Assembly: GCA_002491195.1 (NCBI GenBank)
Contig: DKVL01000073.1
Coordinates: 6,766-25,497, forward strand
DNA length: 18,732 nucleotides
Direction of reading: 5' to 3'
Origin: Lachnospiraceae bacterium UBA7179
Lineage (GTDB): Bacteria; Bacillota; Clostridia; Lachnospirales; Lachnospiraceae
Made by a program: the position numbers and the translations under genes. A model generated the notes under the pieces. That model saw only the letters and a program-made list of their open reading frames with translations. It was not told the DNA's origin and did not search any database. Shown here piece after piece: positions 1 through 6,876 of the stretch. The stretch's first letter is position 1; every line of letters starts with the position of its first letter.

Positions 1-39
1 TTGCCTAGCACTGGCACAAACCATACAGCCCACAAGTCT

Positions 40-62
40 AATTTCTGACTGGATAGAGCACT
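40..62. repeat. 23-bp direct repeat, copy 1
   Basis: A 23-base stretch with core GACTGGATAGAGCACT is identical at 40-62 and 2118-2140. This copy ends at base 62, directly against the left inverted terminus of the palindromic element at 63-238. It resembles the D-arm region of a tRNA, but the complementary GCTC half of the D-stem is absent, so it is not a tRNA gene. No ORF covers it. Its function is unknown; it may be a piece of a dispersed repeat or an insertion target. Confidence 0.75.
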
Positions 63-238
63 AGAGCGTGTCTGAAAAATCATTCCTGCTGTCTGCACGC
101 CACATTTTGCGTGATATTTGCGCCACATTCAGGTTACATGAGGCATTGCCCTTCATTTGGTCAATCATCTGTAAGATGATTTAATCTCCCATAAACTGCG
201 ACGCACATCTGGCAGAAAGCATTTTTCAAACATGCTCT
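63..238. mobile_element. MITE-like palindromic element
   Basis: The ends form imperfect inverted repeats. AGAGCGTGTCTGAAAAAT at 63-80 matches the reverse complement of 221-238 at 16 of 18 positions. Weaker complementarity continues inward, so the whole 176-bp segment could fold on itself. A small internal hairpin (AATCATCT, loop GTA, AGATGATT) lies at 163-181. There is no coding capacity, and no clear target-site duplication was found. The architecture fits a non-autonomous miniature inverted-repeat element or an IS remnant. This is inferred from structure only, because copy number in the genome cannot be seen here. Confidence 0.55.
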
Positions 239-295
239 GGCATAGTTATAAGATGTGATGGGTATGTAGGTCAAAGTATGTTAGGAGGTATAGAA

Positions 296-1168
296 ATGAA
301 AAGGCGGACGATTGAAAACAGTGTATTAGCAGTTGCAGCAGCACTTGTGCTGACAGGATGCCAGCCAAATGCCAAAAGCAGCGCAGAGACAGAGGAGTTG
401 AAAGAACAGATTGCACGCCTGGAGCAGCAGATATCCGAGTTGGAGCAGCGACAGTCCGTCTCGGATGCAGACATTGACGGCAGCACACAATCGCAGGAAG
501 ATAGAAGTGCGGCGGACAGCCAAATGCAAGAAAGTGACACAGGTGACGGAAGTGAGCCGCCACAGGAAAACGACACAGGTGTCGGAAACGGCCAGCTGCC
601 ACAGGAAAATGACACAGGTGATGGAAACGGTCAGCTGCCACAGGAAAACGACACAGGTGTCGGAAACGGTCAACCGCCACAGGAAAATGACACAGGTGAT
701 GGAACTGGTCAATTGCCGCAGAATAATACAGGTGTCGGAAATGGGCAGTCGCCACAAAATGACACAAGTGTCGGAATAAGTCAATTGCCGCAGAACGACA
801 CAAGTATCGGAACCAGCCATCAGTCCCATCATTCAGCCATAGATTCGGGGAACGCTGCATCGGGGCTGACCACATATACAATGGAGGAGCTTAGTGCTAT
901 GGTGGAGGCGTTTACAGCAAAGGCAGGCGCAGCAGTTCCTGGCGGAAACGGCGCGCAGGATATGGAGCAGTTCTTTGCCCTGAAGCAGGAAGAGAAACAG
1001 ATTGACGACGCCCTTGACGACCATGAGGATGAGTTGGAATATCTATACAAAAATGGCTCTCTGACAAGAGAGGAGTACAAGAAGCAGGAGCGTGAACTGG
1101 AACTTCTGGAGGATAAATTGGACGATATGGAAGATCAGTTGGAATATCGTTTCGGTATTGACGATTAG
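296..1168 (+). CDS. repeat-rich lipoprotein with SHOCT-like C-terminus
   Basis: This encodes a 290-residue predicted cell-surface lipoprotein. The ATG at 296 is chosen over the in-frame ATG at 278 because AGGAGG (283-288) sits 7 bases upstream of it. A short positive N-terminus (MKRR) and a hydrophobic stretch lead to a lipobox LTGC with C22 as the lipidation site. Residues 31-52 look like a coiled coil. Residues 80-176 are 12-13-residue tandem repeats built on NDTG-V/D-GNGQLPQE, rich in N, D, T, G, Q and P. The C-terminus (225-285) is highly charged and helical. Its segment LEYLYKNGSLTREEYKKQ (248-265) resembles the SHOCT motif, where a short helix, G-x-L-T and EEY are typical. It would be anchored outside the cytoplasmic membrane, with the repeat as a flexible stalk. 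No enzymatic motif is visible. It appears monocistronic, closed by the terminator at 1185-1217. Confidence 0.85.
   Translation: MKRRTIENSVLAVAAALVLTGCQPNAKSSAETEELKEQIARLEQQISELEQRQSVSDADIDGSTQSQEDRSAADSQMQESDTGDGSEPPQENDTGVGNGQLPQENDTGDGNGQLPQENDTGVGNGQPPQENDTGDGTGQLPQNNTGVGNGQSPQNDTSVGISQLPQNDTSIGTSHQSHHSAIDSGNAASGLTTYTMEELSAMVEAFTAKAGAAVPGGNGAQDMEQFFALKQEEKQIDDALDDHEDELEYLYKNGSLTREEYKKQERELELLEDKLDDMEDQLEYRFGIDD
533..823 (+). repeat. 39-bp in-frame tandem repeat array
   Basis: About seven degenerate copies of a 39-base unit (36 bases in the later copies) encode the lipoprotein stalk. The first copies alternate between DTGDG and NDTGVG, which suggests an older 78-bp double unit. Later copies lose a residue and change TG to TS, so the array decays toward its 3' end. 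All copies stay in frame. The low complexity also keeps long antisense frames open, which should not be annotated as genes. Confidence 0.9.
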
Positions 1169-1184
1169 GAACAGAGATCAAAGG

Positions 1185-1217
1185 AAAAACCACGGCACGG
1201 AATATGTCGTGGTTTTT
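1185..1217 (+). terminator. Rho-independent terminator
   Basis: A perfect 10-bp stem (AAAAACCACG at 1185-1194, CGTGGTTTTT at 1208-1217) encloses a 13-base loop. The right arm ends in a T run. It lies 16 bases after the lipoprotein stop codon. The A-run on the left arm would also allow weak termination in the other direction. Confidence 0.9.
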
Positions 1218-1330
1218 GCCGATCTGTTATGATAACTTTTCAAATACCGGAATCTGTTCAGGCGGGGGTGTCGCAGAGAATTGTTTTTTGGGTATAGGGG
1301 GAGTTGTGTGGGAAAGGAGACAAGTTAGCA

Positions 1331-2116
1331 GTGGGGAGAACAAACTATTTTATCGAAGGTCTGCAGGGAGCAGGCAAAACGACTTTTGTGCAGAAGCTTT
1401 CCGATCAGCTTATGGATTATAAGATTTTTCGCGAGGGAGATTATTCGCCGGTCGAACTGGCATGGTGTGCGTATGTCACAGAGGAGCAGTATCGCAAAGT
1501 GTTGACTGACTATCCGTCGATTGCGAATGAAATTCAGGAGAAGACAGTCACAGAAGAAACGCACAAGATTATCTGTTACACACAGATCTTGACGGATATA
1601 CCGGATTTTCACAGAAATCTGGAAAAATATGAGATTTATAACGGAAATCTGGACAGGGCGTCTTTTGAGAATGTGATCCTGGAGCGTTTCAGGAGATGGG
1701 ACGGAGAGGGACAGATTTTCGAGTGTTCTATTTTTCAGAATATCATTGAGAACCAGATGTTGTATCTCATGATGACAGACGATGAAATTGTCAGATTTTA
1801 CCAGAGATTGGAGCGCGTTCTTGCAGGCAAGACCTATCAGATCATATATCTGGATGCTGCAGATATTCCGGCCACGATCGAGGTCATCAAAAAGGAGCGG
1901 GCGGATGATCAGGGAAATGAATTGTGGTTTCCGATGATGATCCGGTATCTGGAGGAGTCACCTTATGGAAAGCAGTATGCACTGTGTGGCATGGAGGGAT
2001 TGGTCAGGCATTTGGAGAGGCGCAAGGCGCTGGAACATCGCCTGCTGAATGAAATATTTATGAATAATGCCACGATTGTTGAGTCAAAGAACTATAAGAT
2101 AGATGATATTGTATAA
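1331..2116 (+). CDS. P-loop kinase-like protein of unknown substrate
   Basis: This is a 261-residue protein of no family I can name with certainty. GTG at 1331 is preferred because AAGGAG (1314-1319) precedes it by 11 bases and it puts the nucleotide-binding loop close to the N-terminus. A TTG nine codons upstream lies before the ribosome binding site. Residues 4-18 form a beta strand followed by Walker A GLQGAGKTT with K16. Residues 168-176 (KTYQIIYLD) look like a second core strand. KKERADDQGNELW at 187-199 has the basic LID-like look of nucleoside or nucleotide kinases. No membrane segment or signal peptide is seen, so it should be cytosolic. A small-molecule kinase (deoxynucleoside/thymidylate kinase fold) is the best guess; a generic P-loop NTPase is the alternative. 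It stands alone between the terminator at 1185-1217 and a palindromic repeat. Confidence 0.75.
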   Translation: MGRTNYFIEGLQGAGKTTFVQKLSDQLMDYKIFREGDYSPVELAWCAYVTEEQYRKVLTDYPSIANEIQEKTVTEETHKIICYTQILTDIPDFHRNLEKYEIYNGNLDRASFENVILERFRRWDGEGQIFECSIFQNIIENQMLYLMMTDDEIVRFYQRLERVLAGKTYQIIYLDAADIPATIEVIKKERADDQGNELWFPMMIRYLEESPYGKQYALCGMEGLVRHLERRKALEHRLLNEIFMNNATIVESKNYKIDDIV

Positions 2117-2117
2117 A

Positions 2118-2140
2118 AATTTCTGACTGGATAGAGCACT
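2118..2140. repeat. 23-bp direct repeat, copy 2
   Basis: This is the second exact copy of the repeat at 40-62. It begins two bases after the stop codon of the kinase-like gene and lies 13 bases left of the palindrome at 2154-2312. Together the two copies bracket the lipoprotein and kinase-like genes at a spacing of 2078 bp. Confidence 0.75.
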
Positions 2141-2153
2141 GGGAACTATAGGG

Positions 2154-2312
2154 AAATAAGTGATATAGCCTGACCTGTTTAGTTCTTCAATGGCAAATTG
2201 CTGAGGCAATTGATAAAAAGTCTTGCCGTAACCTGTTGCGCTTGCGTTTAGGTACCATTGCAAAGCAATTTACTCTTGAAGAAATATCTTGCGCAAGCTG
2301 TATCACTTATTT
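2154..2312. repeat. 159-bp imperfect palindrome, MITE-like
   Basis: The outermost arms are AAATAAGTGATATAG (2154-2168) and its near-perfect complement at 2298-2312, matching at 14 of 15 positions. Without any gap, matching continues inward past TTCTTCAA and AAATTGCT for about 50 bases on each arm, so this is one large cruciform-capable palindrome. The centre is near 2233. It contains no gene. It ends only 11 bases from the stop codon of the minus-strand chemoreceptor, so its transcript could act as that gene's 3' structure. Its size and shape also suit a miniature inverted-repeat element. Confidence 0.7.
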
Positions 2313-2323
2313 TTTACAGTTAT

Positions 2324-4006
2324 TTATCTCCGGCGCAGACGAAATCTATGTACGGCAATTCGCAGATTTTCGGCACCGCTTCGCAGTTCCTGCGCGGAGG
2401 AAGCCGAATCTTCCGCGGTTGAAGCGTTCGTCTGCACGACATCGGATATCTGGTTCATGCCTTGTGTCACCTGCTCTAAAGATTCTGCCTGCTGCATGGC
2501 GGAGGAGGCGATCCGCTCGATCATTGCTGCGGACTGTTCTCCGCTGGCGATCACCTGTGTCAGCGCGTCCATGGTTTCGACGGACAAGGTCGCGCCGCTC
2601 TGCACTTGTTTGATGGATTTTTCAATCAACGCCGAGATGCTTTTTGCAGATTCGGCGCTCTTGTTTGCCAGACTCTGTACTTCGCCGGCAACAACCGCAA
2701 AGCCTTTCCCCGCCTCGCCTGCGCGCGCTGCCTCCACGGAGGCGTTCAGAGCAAGGATATTGGTCTGGAGGGAGATATCCTGGATCGTTTTTGTGATACC
2801 TCCGATCTGGTGGGAAGAGTCTAAGATTTCATCGATCGCTGTTCTCAGGGCTTCCATTCGATCGTTGCAAAGCATCAGGTGCTGCATCGCTTCTTCAGAT
2901 GCTTTGTTGGCGTTTTCTGCGTCGGCGGACGTACTGTTTACCTGTTTTGAGATGTCCAGGATGCTTGCTGAGAGTTCCTCGACTGCAGCCGCCTGTTCAG
3001 TGGCGCCGTCTGCCAGGCTCTGCGCGCTTGTCGACATTTTGTCAGATTCCTGGGATACCTGTTCGGAGGTTCTGTTAATCCGGGACAGTGCGTCGTTGAA
3101 CGAATCCAGAATCTGTGCCATCGCGCGCTGAATCGGCTGAAATTCGCCGCGGTAATCGCTGCCGATTGTCAGTTCCATGTTTCCCTGTGCCATCTGAGCC
3201 AGATTGGTATTGATGTCACTGATGTATTTTTTGAGCTCGCGTTTGGTCTCATGGATGGACGCCACGAGCGTTCCGATTTCCGAAGTATCAGGGCGCAGCT
3301 CAAACTTTGCAGAGAGATTTCCCTGTGAAATTTCCAGCATCTGTTTTTGGATTGTTTTGATGGGGCGCAGTACTTTTAACTGGACGAACAGGATATTGCA
3401 CAGCAGTATGATTTCGATCGTGATAAGCGTCAGAATCATCTGCAGCCGGATCTGGTTTGATTCTTGCGTCAGCCTGTCAATCTGTGCCGTTGTCCGGGCA
3501 TCCAGCGTCGACAGGAACTGTTCTTTCAGAGCGTTGATCTGGGCAATGGAATCACTGTACTCTGTGCCATATACATAATCTAAAGCGGCCGATCTTTTTC
3601 CGTCCCGCACATTTCTCATCGCTTCTTCCTCCAGGGGAACCAGCTGGTTGGAGAGCGCATACATATCGTCGATCATTTTCTGCTCCTCGGAAGTGATGCC
3701 GATCGCCTGCATTGCGGCGACGCCCTTGTCGCGGTTTTTCAGGGTGTTGACTTCATTCCAGTAATTGTTGTAATGTTCCTGGTTTGCTGTCGCTGCGAAG
3801 GCGCGCACCTCGTTCGTCAGATAGGCGGAACCATTCATAAAACGGTTTGCATTGTAGGTCAGGTTGTATCGGTCCTCATTGGCACGATTGAGCTGCGTAT
3901 TTACATTTCTGTAGGAATACAGGCAGATTGTCATAAAGATCAGTGACAAGATGGATATGCCGTTTAAAATCAGTGTGAGTAAGGACTGGCTTAGTGCTTT
4001 TTTCAT
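2324..4006 (-). CDS. methyl-accepting chemotaxis protein, extracytoplasmic 4-helix type
   Basis: This is a 560-residue transmembrane chemoreceptor that would control CheA kinase activity through CheW. TM1 is at residues 10-30. A roughly 155-residue helical extracytoplasmic segment (31-187) of four-helix-bundle type follows, then TM2 (190-209) and a HAMP segment starting LRPIKTI (210-262). A second HAMP-like helical stretch follows (265-315). The cytoplasmic coiled-coil hairpin has its conserved tip at ISLQTNILALNASVEAARAG (411-430). There is no C-terminal CheR/CheB-binding pentapeptide; the tail ends in basic FRLRRR. The start is supported by AAGGGAG just upstream on the minus strand. The ligand cannot be read from sequence. 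It is divergent from a second chemoreceptor at 4342. Confidence 0.95.
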   Translation of the reverse strand: MKKALSQSLLTLILNGISILSLIFMTICLYSYRNVNTQLNRANEDRYNLTYNANRFMNGSAYLTNEVRAFAATANQEHYNNYWNEVNTLKNRDKGVAAMQAIGITSEEQKMIDDMYALSNQLVPLEEEAMRNVRDGKRSAALDYVYGTEYSDSIAQINALKEQFLSTLDARTTAQIDRLTQESNQIRLQMILTLITIEIILLCNILFVQLKVLRPIKTIQKQMLEISQGNLSAKFELRPDTSEIGTLVASIHETKRELKKYISDINTNLAQMAQGNMELTIGSDYRGEFQPIQRAMAQILDSFNDALSRINRTSEQVSQESDKMSTSAQSLADGATEQAAAVEELSASILDISKQVNSTSADAENANKASEEAMQHLMLCNDRMEALRTAIDEILDSSHQIGGITKTIQDISLQTNILALNASVEAARAGEAGKGFAVVAGEVQSLANKSAESAKSISALIEKSIKQVQSGATLSVETMDALTQVIASGEQSAAMIERIASSAMQQAESLEQVTQGMNQISDVVQTNASTAEDSASSAQELRSGAENLRIAVHRFRLRRR

Positions 4007-4108
4007 AGTGTAGTCTCCCTTCAGATGATCCCCTCTGATGTCAAAAATTTAATATAGAGCTATTTCTCAAGGGGATATGCCATGCTGATTAAATTGTTTC
4101 TTAGTTAT

Positions 4109-4137
4109 AGTGTACCGAAAAGGACCAAAGTTTTCAA
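4109..4137 (-). promoter_or_regulatory. candidate promoter of the minus-strand chemoreceptor
   Basis: On the minus strand, TTGAAA (4132-4137) is followed after 17 bases by TACACT (4109-4114). These match 5 of 6 and 4 of 6 bases of the vegetative consensus. Transcription would start near 4102 and leave a leader of about 95 bases. Confidence 0.4.
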
Positions 4138-4190
4138 CAGGATTCCAGGCGCCAAAGGGAACTTTTTTTGCGAAATTTTGCGAATTTTTC

Positions 4191-4219
4191 TATACAATTG
4201 ATTTCTAAAGTACTATAAT
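4191..4219 (+). promoter_or_regulatory. candidate promoter of the plus-strand chemoreceptor
   Basis: A perfect TATAAT (4214-4219) lies 17 bases after TATACA (4191-4196), a 4 of 6 match to the -35 box. It is followed by a leader of about 115 bases before the ATG at 4342. Confidence 0.45.
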
Positions 4220-4341
4220 AGTATTGTATATGTACAGAATTTGTATCATATGAATATATTAATATGCTGATTTATGTAGATTGGTACAATGGTATGGCAG
4301 AACAGTAAATAAAAGTATTACAGACAAAGGAGAGAAGAACG

Positions 4342-5805
4342 ATGACAAAAGAACAGTATAGGCGCGCAAATAAAGTTGTATTTCCTGTTATGGTATTGAT
4401 CATGGGGTATTTGCTGCTGGCGATGGCATTGACATTGATGACCAGTTCATCCAATGCAGGCTGGCATACCTATGTTGAGGCAGCTGTATCACTGATCGGA
4501 TTGATTGTGTCAGTCATAGTATTCTGTACGAAAAAGGACACGAAGATCTGCGGAGTTTGTATGATGGCAGCAGGAGCTTTTGTCTATATTGTGTTCCGGC
4601 TTGTCGGAACTGCAGAGGGGACAAGCATCTATGCGTATCCGATTTTGATCGCGAGCATGGTATATCTCAATATTAAGCTGGTCATCTGGGGAAACGCTGC
4701 GATTGTCGGTATCAATGTTATCAGGATGCTGATGCATCTTGACAGGTTGAGCGGCCCGGATGGAGAGGCGATGGTGATCAATCTGCTGGTCAGTTTCCTT
4801 GTGGTGTATGCATCGATCAGAATCACAAAACTTCTGGTGAAGTTTAATGAGGAGAATACCGGCGTGATCATGGAGGCGGCAAAGAAACAGGAGGAAAGCA
4901 ACGCGATCATGGTTACTGTCGCTGACAATATCATTAAGCATTTTGGCGAGGCGATGGAACGATTCAACACATTGGGCGAAAGTCTGAAAAACAGTCATAC
5001 ATCGATGGAAAATATTGCAGGCAGTACAGAGAGCACTGCCGAGGCGATCCAGGAGGAAGCGACGATCTGCGGGGAGATCCTCGCACAGACAGATGCCGCA
5101 GGGACTGCGACAGAATCCATGATCGCAGCTTCACAGCGTGTCAATACCACGGTTCAGAGCGGCGCGTCTTCTGTGCAGGAACTTGGAAGACAGGCGGACA
5201 ATGTCAGCAGCAGCAGTAAAGTGGTGGAGGAAGTCATCACAGAGCTTACCGCGAAAGTACAGCAGGTTGGCAGTTTTGTTGACACGATCTTGAGCATTTC
5301 AAGTCAGACAAATCTGTTAGCGCTCAACGCTTCGATTGAGGCGGCCAGGGCAGGCGAGGCCGGCAGAGGATTTTCTGTAGTGGCAGAGGAGATCCGGCAG
5401 CTTTCGGAGGATACGAAAGTGGCTTCAAACAATATTACCAACATTATTCAGGAGCTCAATACCGATACCAAACTTGCGAATGAGAGTATTGAGACAGCGG
5501 TTGGTTCAGTCACGAAACAGAATGAATTGATCCAGGAGACGCAAAAGAAGTTTGACGAGGTGTCACAGGAGGTAGAACTGCTCTCCAACAACATCGATGA
5601 AGTGAAAGAGTGTATGGAGCAGACCAGGAAACTTTCCAACAGCATCTACGATAATATCTCGCAGTTGTCGGCAGCCAGCGAGGAGGTTGCAGCTTCCTCC
5701 AGTGAAGGTCTGGACAATTCAAATATAACTGTCGGGCAGGTAGATACGTGCAGGGGAATCTTCGAATCAATCTATGAGCTTGCCAGGGATTTGAAGAGAC
5801 AGTAA
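4342..5805 (+). CDS. methyl-accepting chemotaxis protein with polytopic membrane sensor
   Basis: This is a 487-residue chemoreceptor-type protein. Unlike its divergent neighbour it has no large extracellular domain. Instead, about six hydrophobic helices fill residues 13-160 (roughly 13-33, 44-63, 69-88, 97-113, 115-131, 143-160). No HAMP motif is recognisable after the last helix. A long coiled coil follows. The conserved hairpin tip SQTNLLALNASIEAARAGEA (321-340), continuing GRGFSVVAEEIRQL, identifies the signalling domain. The start is supported by AAAGGAG (4327-4333). A multi-pass sensor suggests detection of a membrane, lipid-soluble or energy-state signal, but this is inference. It would act in the membrane with CheA/CheW encoded elsewhere. 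Confidence 0.93.
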   Translation: MTKEQYRRANKVVFPVMVLIMGYLLLAMALTLMTSSSNAGWHTYVEAAVSLIGLIVSVIVFCTKKDTKICGVCMMAAGAFVYIVFRLVGTAEGTSIYAYPILIASMVYLNIKLVIWGNAAIVGINVIRMLMHLDRLSGPDGEAMVINLLVSFLVVYASIRITKLLVKFNEENTGVIMEAAKKQEESNAIMVTVADNIIKHFGEAMERFNTLGESLKNSHTSMENIAGSTESTAEAIQEEATICGEILAQTDAAGTATESMIAASQRVNTTVQSGASSVQELGRQADNVSSSSKVVEEVITELTAKVQQVGSFVDTILSISSQTNLLALNASIEAARAGEAGRGFSVVAEEIRQLSEDTKVASNNITNIIQELNTDTKLANESIETAVGSVTKQNELIQETQKKFDEVSQEVELLSNNIDEVKECMEQTRKLSNSIYDNISQLSAASEEVAASSSEGLDNSNITVGQVDTCRGIFESIYELARDLKRQ

Positions 5806-5823
5806 TGGAATAAAGCGCTTGTG

Positions 5824-5858
5824 TATAACCGACATTAAAGTACTTAATGGCGGTTATA
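5824..5858 (+). terminator. 35-bp hairpin after the chemoreceptor gene
   Basis: TATAACCG (5824-5831) pairs with CGGTTATA (5851-5858). After one mismatch, CATTAA and TTAATG extend the stem around a 5-base loop. It sits 18 bases after the stop codon, where a terminator is expected, but no T-run follows directly. A transcript-end or mRNA-stabilising structure is likely; an operator is possible. Confidence 0.5.
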
Positions 5859-5930
5859 TGTGATAATAGGAATGTTTTGCGTTTTGAAATGATGTTGAAA
5901 TTATTATAGAAAGAGCAAGTGAGAGGTTAT

Positions 5931-6860
5931 ATGGAAATCAACAATATCTTATCAAAAATCGAAGAAAATGTAGCAAAGGTAATGATTGGAAAGCAGGAGG
6001 TGACAAAGCGGCTTCTGGCATCTCTGGCTGCGGGCGGGCATGTACTTTTAGAGGATGTGCCGGGAACAGGAAAGACTGTGCTTGCACGGGCACTCGCAAA
6101 ATCGATGGGATGCAGATTCGAAAGGGTGCAGTTTACGCCGGACCTATTGCCAAGCGATGTGACAGGTCTGTCTTTTTTTAATCAGGAAAAAGGTGTGTTC
6201 ACTTTCAAGGAAGGGCCTGTTTTTACCAATATTCTGCTGGCGGATGAGATTAACCGCGCCACGCCGAGGACGCAGTCGAGCCTGCTTGAATGTATGGCGG
6301 AAGGGCAGGTAACGGTGGATGGGGAGACAAGGATTTTAGAGGCGCCTTTTTTTGTCATAGCCACGCAGAATCCGGTGGAGACGATCGGTTGTTTCCCATT
6401 GCCGGAGGCGCAGCTGGATCGTTTCATCATGAAGATTTCTATGGGAGGACTGAGTGCGTCGCAGGAGCGCGAGATGGTAGACCGCTTTATTCATGCAGAG
6501 CCGCTTGCCGAGATTGATGCAGTGTGCAGTGCCGGGGAGATCAGAGAGCTGCAGGCAGTATGCCGGCAAGTGTATGTGCATGATGATCTGCGCGATTACA
6601 TCGTGGCGCTCGTGCAGGCGACCAGAAAAAACAGGGCAGGCGTGAGTCCGCGAGGTACCCTTGCGCTTCTGCGCGCTTCGCAGGGTTATGCGCTCGTGCA
6701 GGGAAGGGATTATATTGTGCCGGAGGACATTAAGGAAGTCGCACATGATGTGCTGTGCCACCGCCTGATCGGTGAGTTTGATGATATACAGAAATCATCG
6801 ATTGTCACGGGGATTTTGAACAGCATCGAACTGCCAACAGAGGATTGGAAAGCAAGATAA
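5931..6860 (+). CDS. MoxR-family AAA+ ATPase
   Basis: This is a 309-residue MoxR AAA+ ATPase, a chaperone-like family that uses ATP to remodel or activate partner proteins, often ones with a von Willebrand A fold. ATG at 5931 is chosen because GAGAGG (5921-5926) precedes it; the GTG at 5919 would lack a good site. Walker A is VPGTGKT (43-49) and Walker B is LLADEINRA (102-110). Sensor 1 is ATQNP (144-148), and LDRF follows at 162-165. The C-terminal helical lid starts near residue 225, with SPRGTLALLRAS. Length is normal for the family. It is the first gene of a three-gene operon; the next start is 16 bases downstream. It should be a cytosolic oligomer recruited to the membrane partners. Confidence 0.95.
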   Translation: MEINNILSKIEENVAKVMIGKQEVTKRLLASLAAGGHVLLEDVPGTGKTVLARALAKSMGCRFERVQFTPDLLPSDVTGLSFFNQEKGVFTFKEGPVFTNILLADEINRATPRTQSSLLECMAEGQVTVDGETRILEAPFFVIATQNPVETIGCFPLPEAQLDRFIMKISMGGLSASQEREMVDRFIHAEPLAEIDAVCSAGEIRELQAVCRQVYVHDDLRDYIVALVQATRKNRAGVSPRGTLALLRASQGYALVQGRDYIVPEDIKEVAHDVLCHRLIGEFDDIQKSSIVTGILNSIELPTEDWKAR

Positions 6861-6876
6861 AGATGAGAGATCAAAG

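Larger units (their letters stand above)
4007..4341. other. AT-rich divergent intergenic region
   Basis: This 335-bp gap separates the start codons of the two divergent chemoreceptor genes and must hold both promoters. It contains no ORF with a ribosome binding site. Near 4167-4188 there is a direct double copy of TTTGCGAA followed by an A/T-rich tract, a possible regulator site. No clear sigma-28 type motility promoter (TAAA with GCCGATAA) was found on either strand. Confidence 0.6.

Noticed and set aside
40..62. tRNA gene fragment, because GACTGGATAGAGCA resembles a D-arm
   Set aside because: The GCTC half of the D-stem is missing, and no anticodon or T-arm follows at either copy.
533..823. 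CRISPR-like or intergenic repeat array
   Set aside because: The repeats are contiguous without unique spacers and are in frame within a lipoprotein gene.
246..881. Long open frames antisense to the lipoprotein gene
   Set aside because: They arise from the low-complexity repeats, lack suitable ribosome binding sites and give cysteine/histidine-rich low-complexity products.
1304..1330. TTG start at 1304 for the kinase-like gene
   Set aside because: The only good ribosome binding site lies inside this segment, so it favours the GTG at 1331.
2289..3131. 280-codon plus-strand frame opposite the first chemoreceptor
   Set aside because: It mirrors the conserved chemoreceptor coding frame, which carries clear domain motifs; the mirror product has none.
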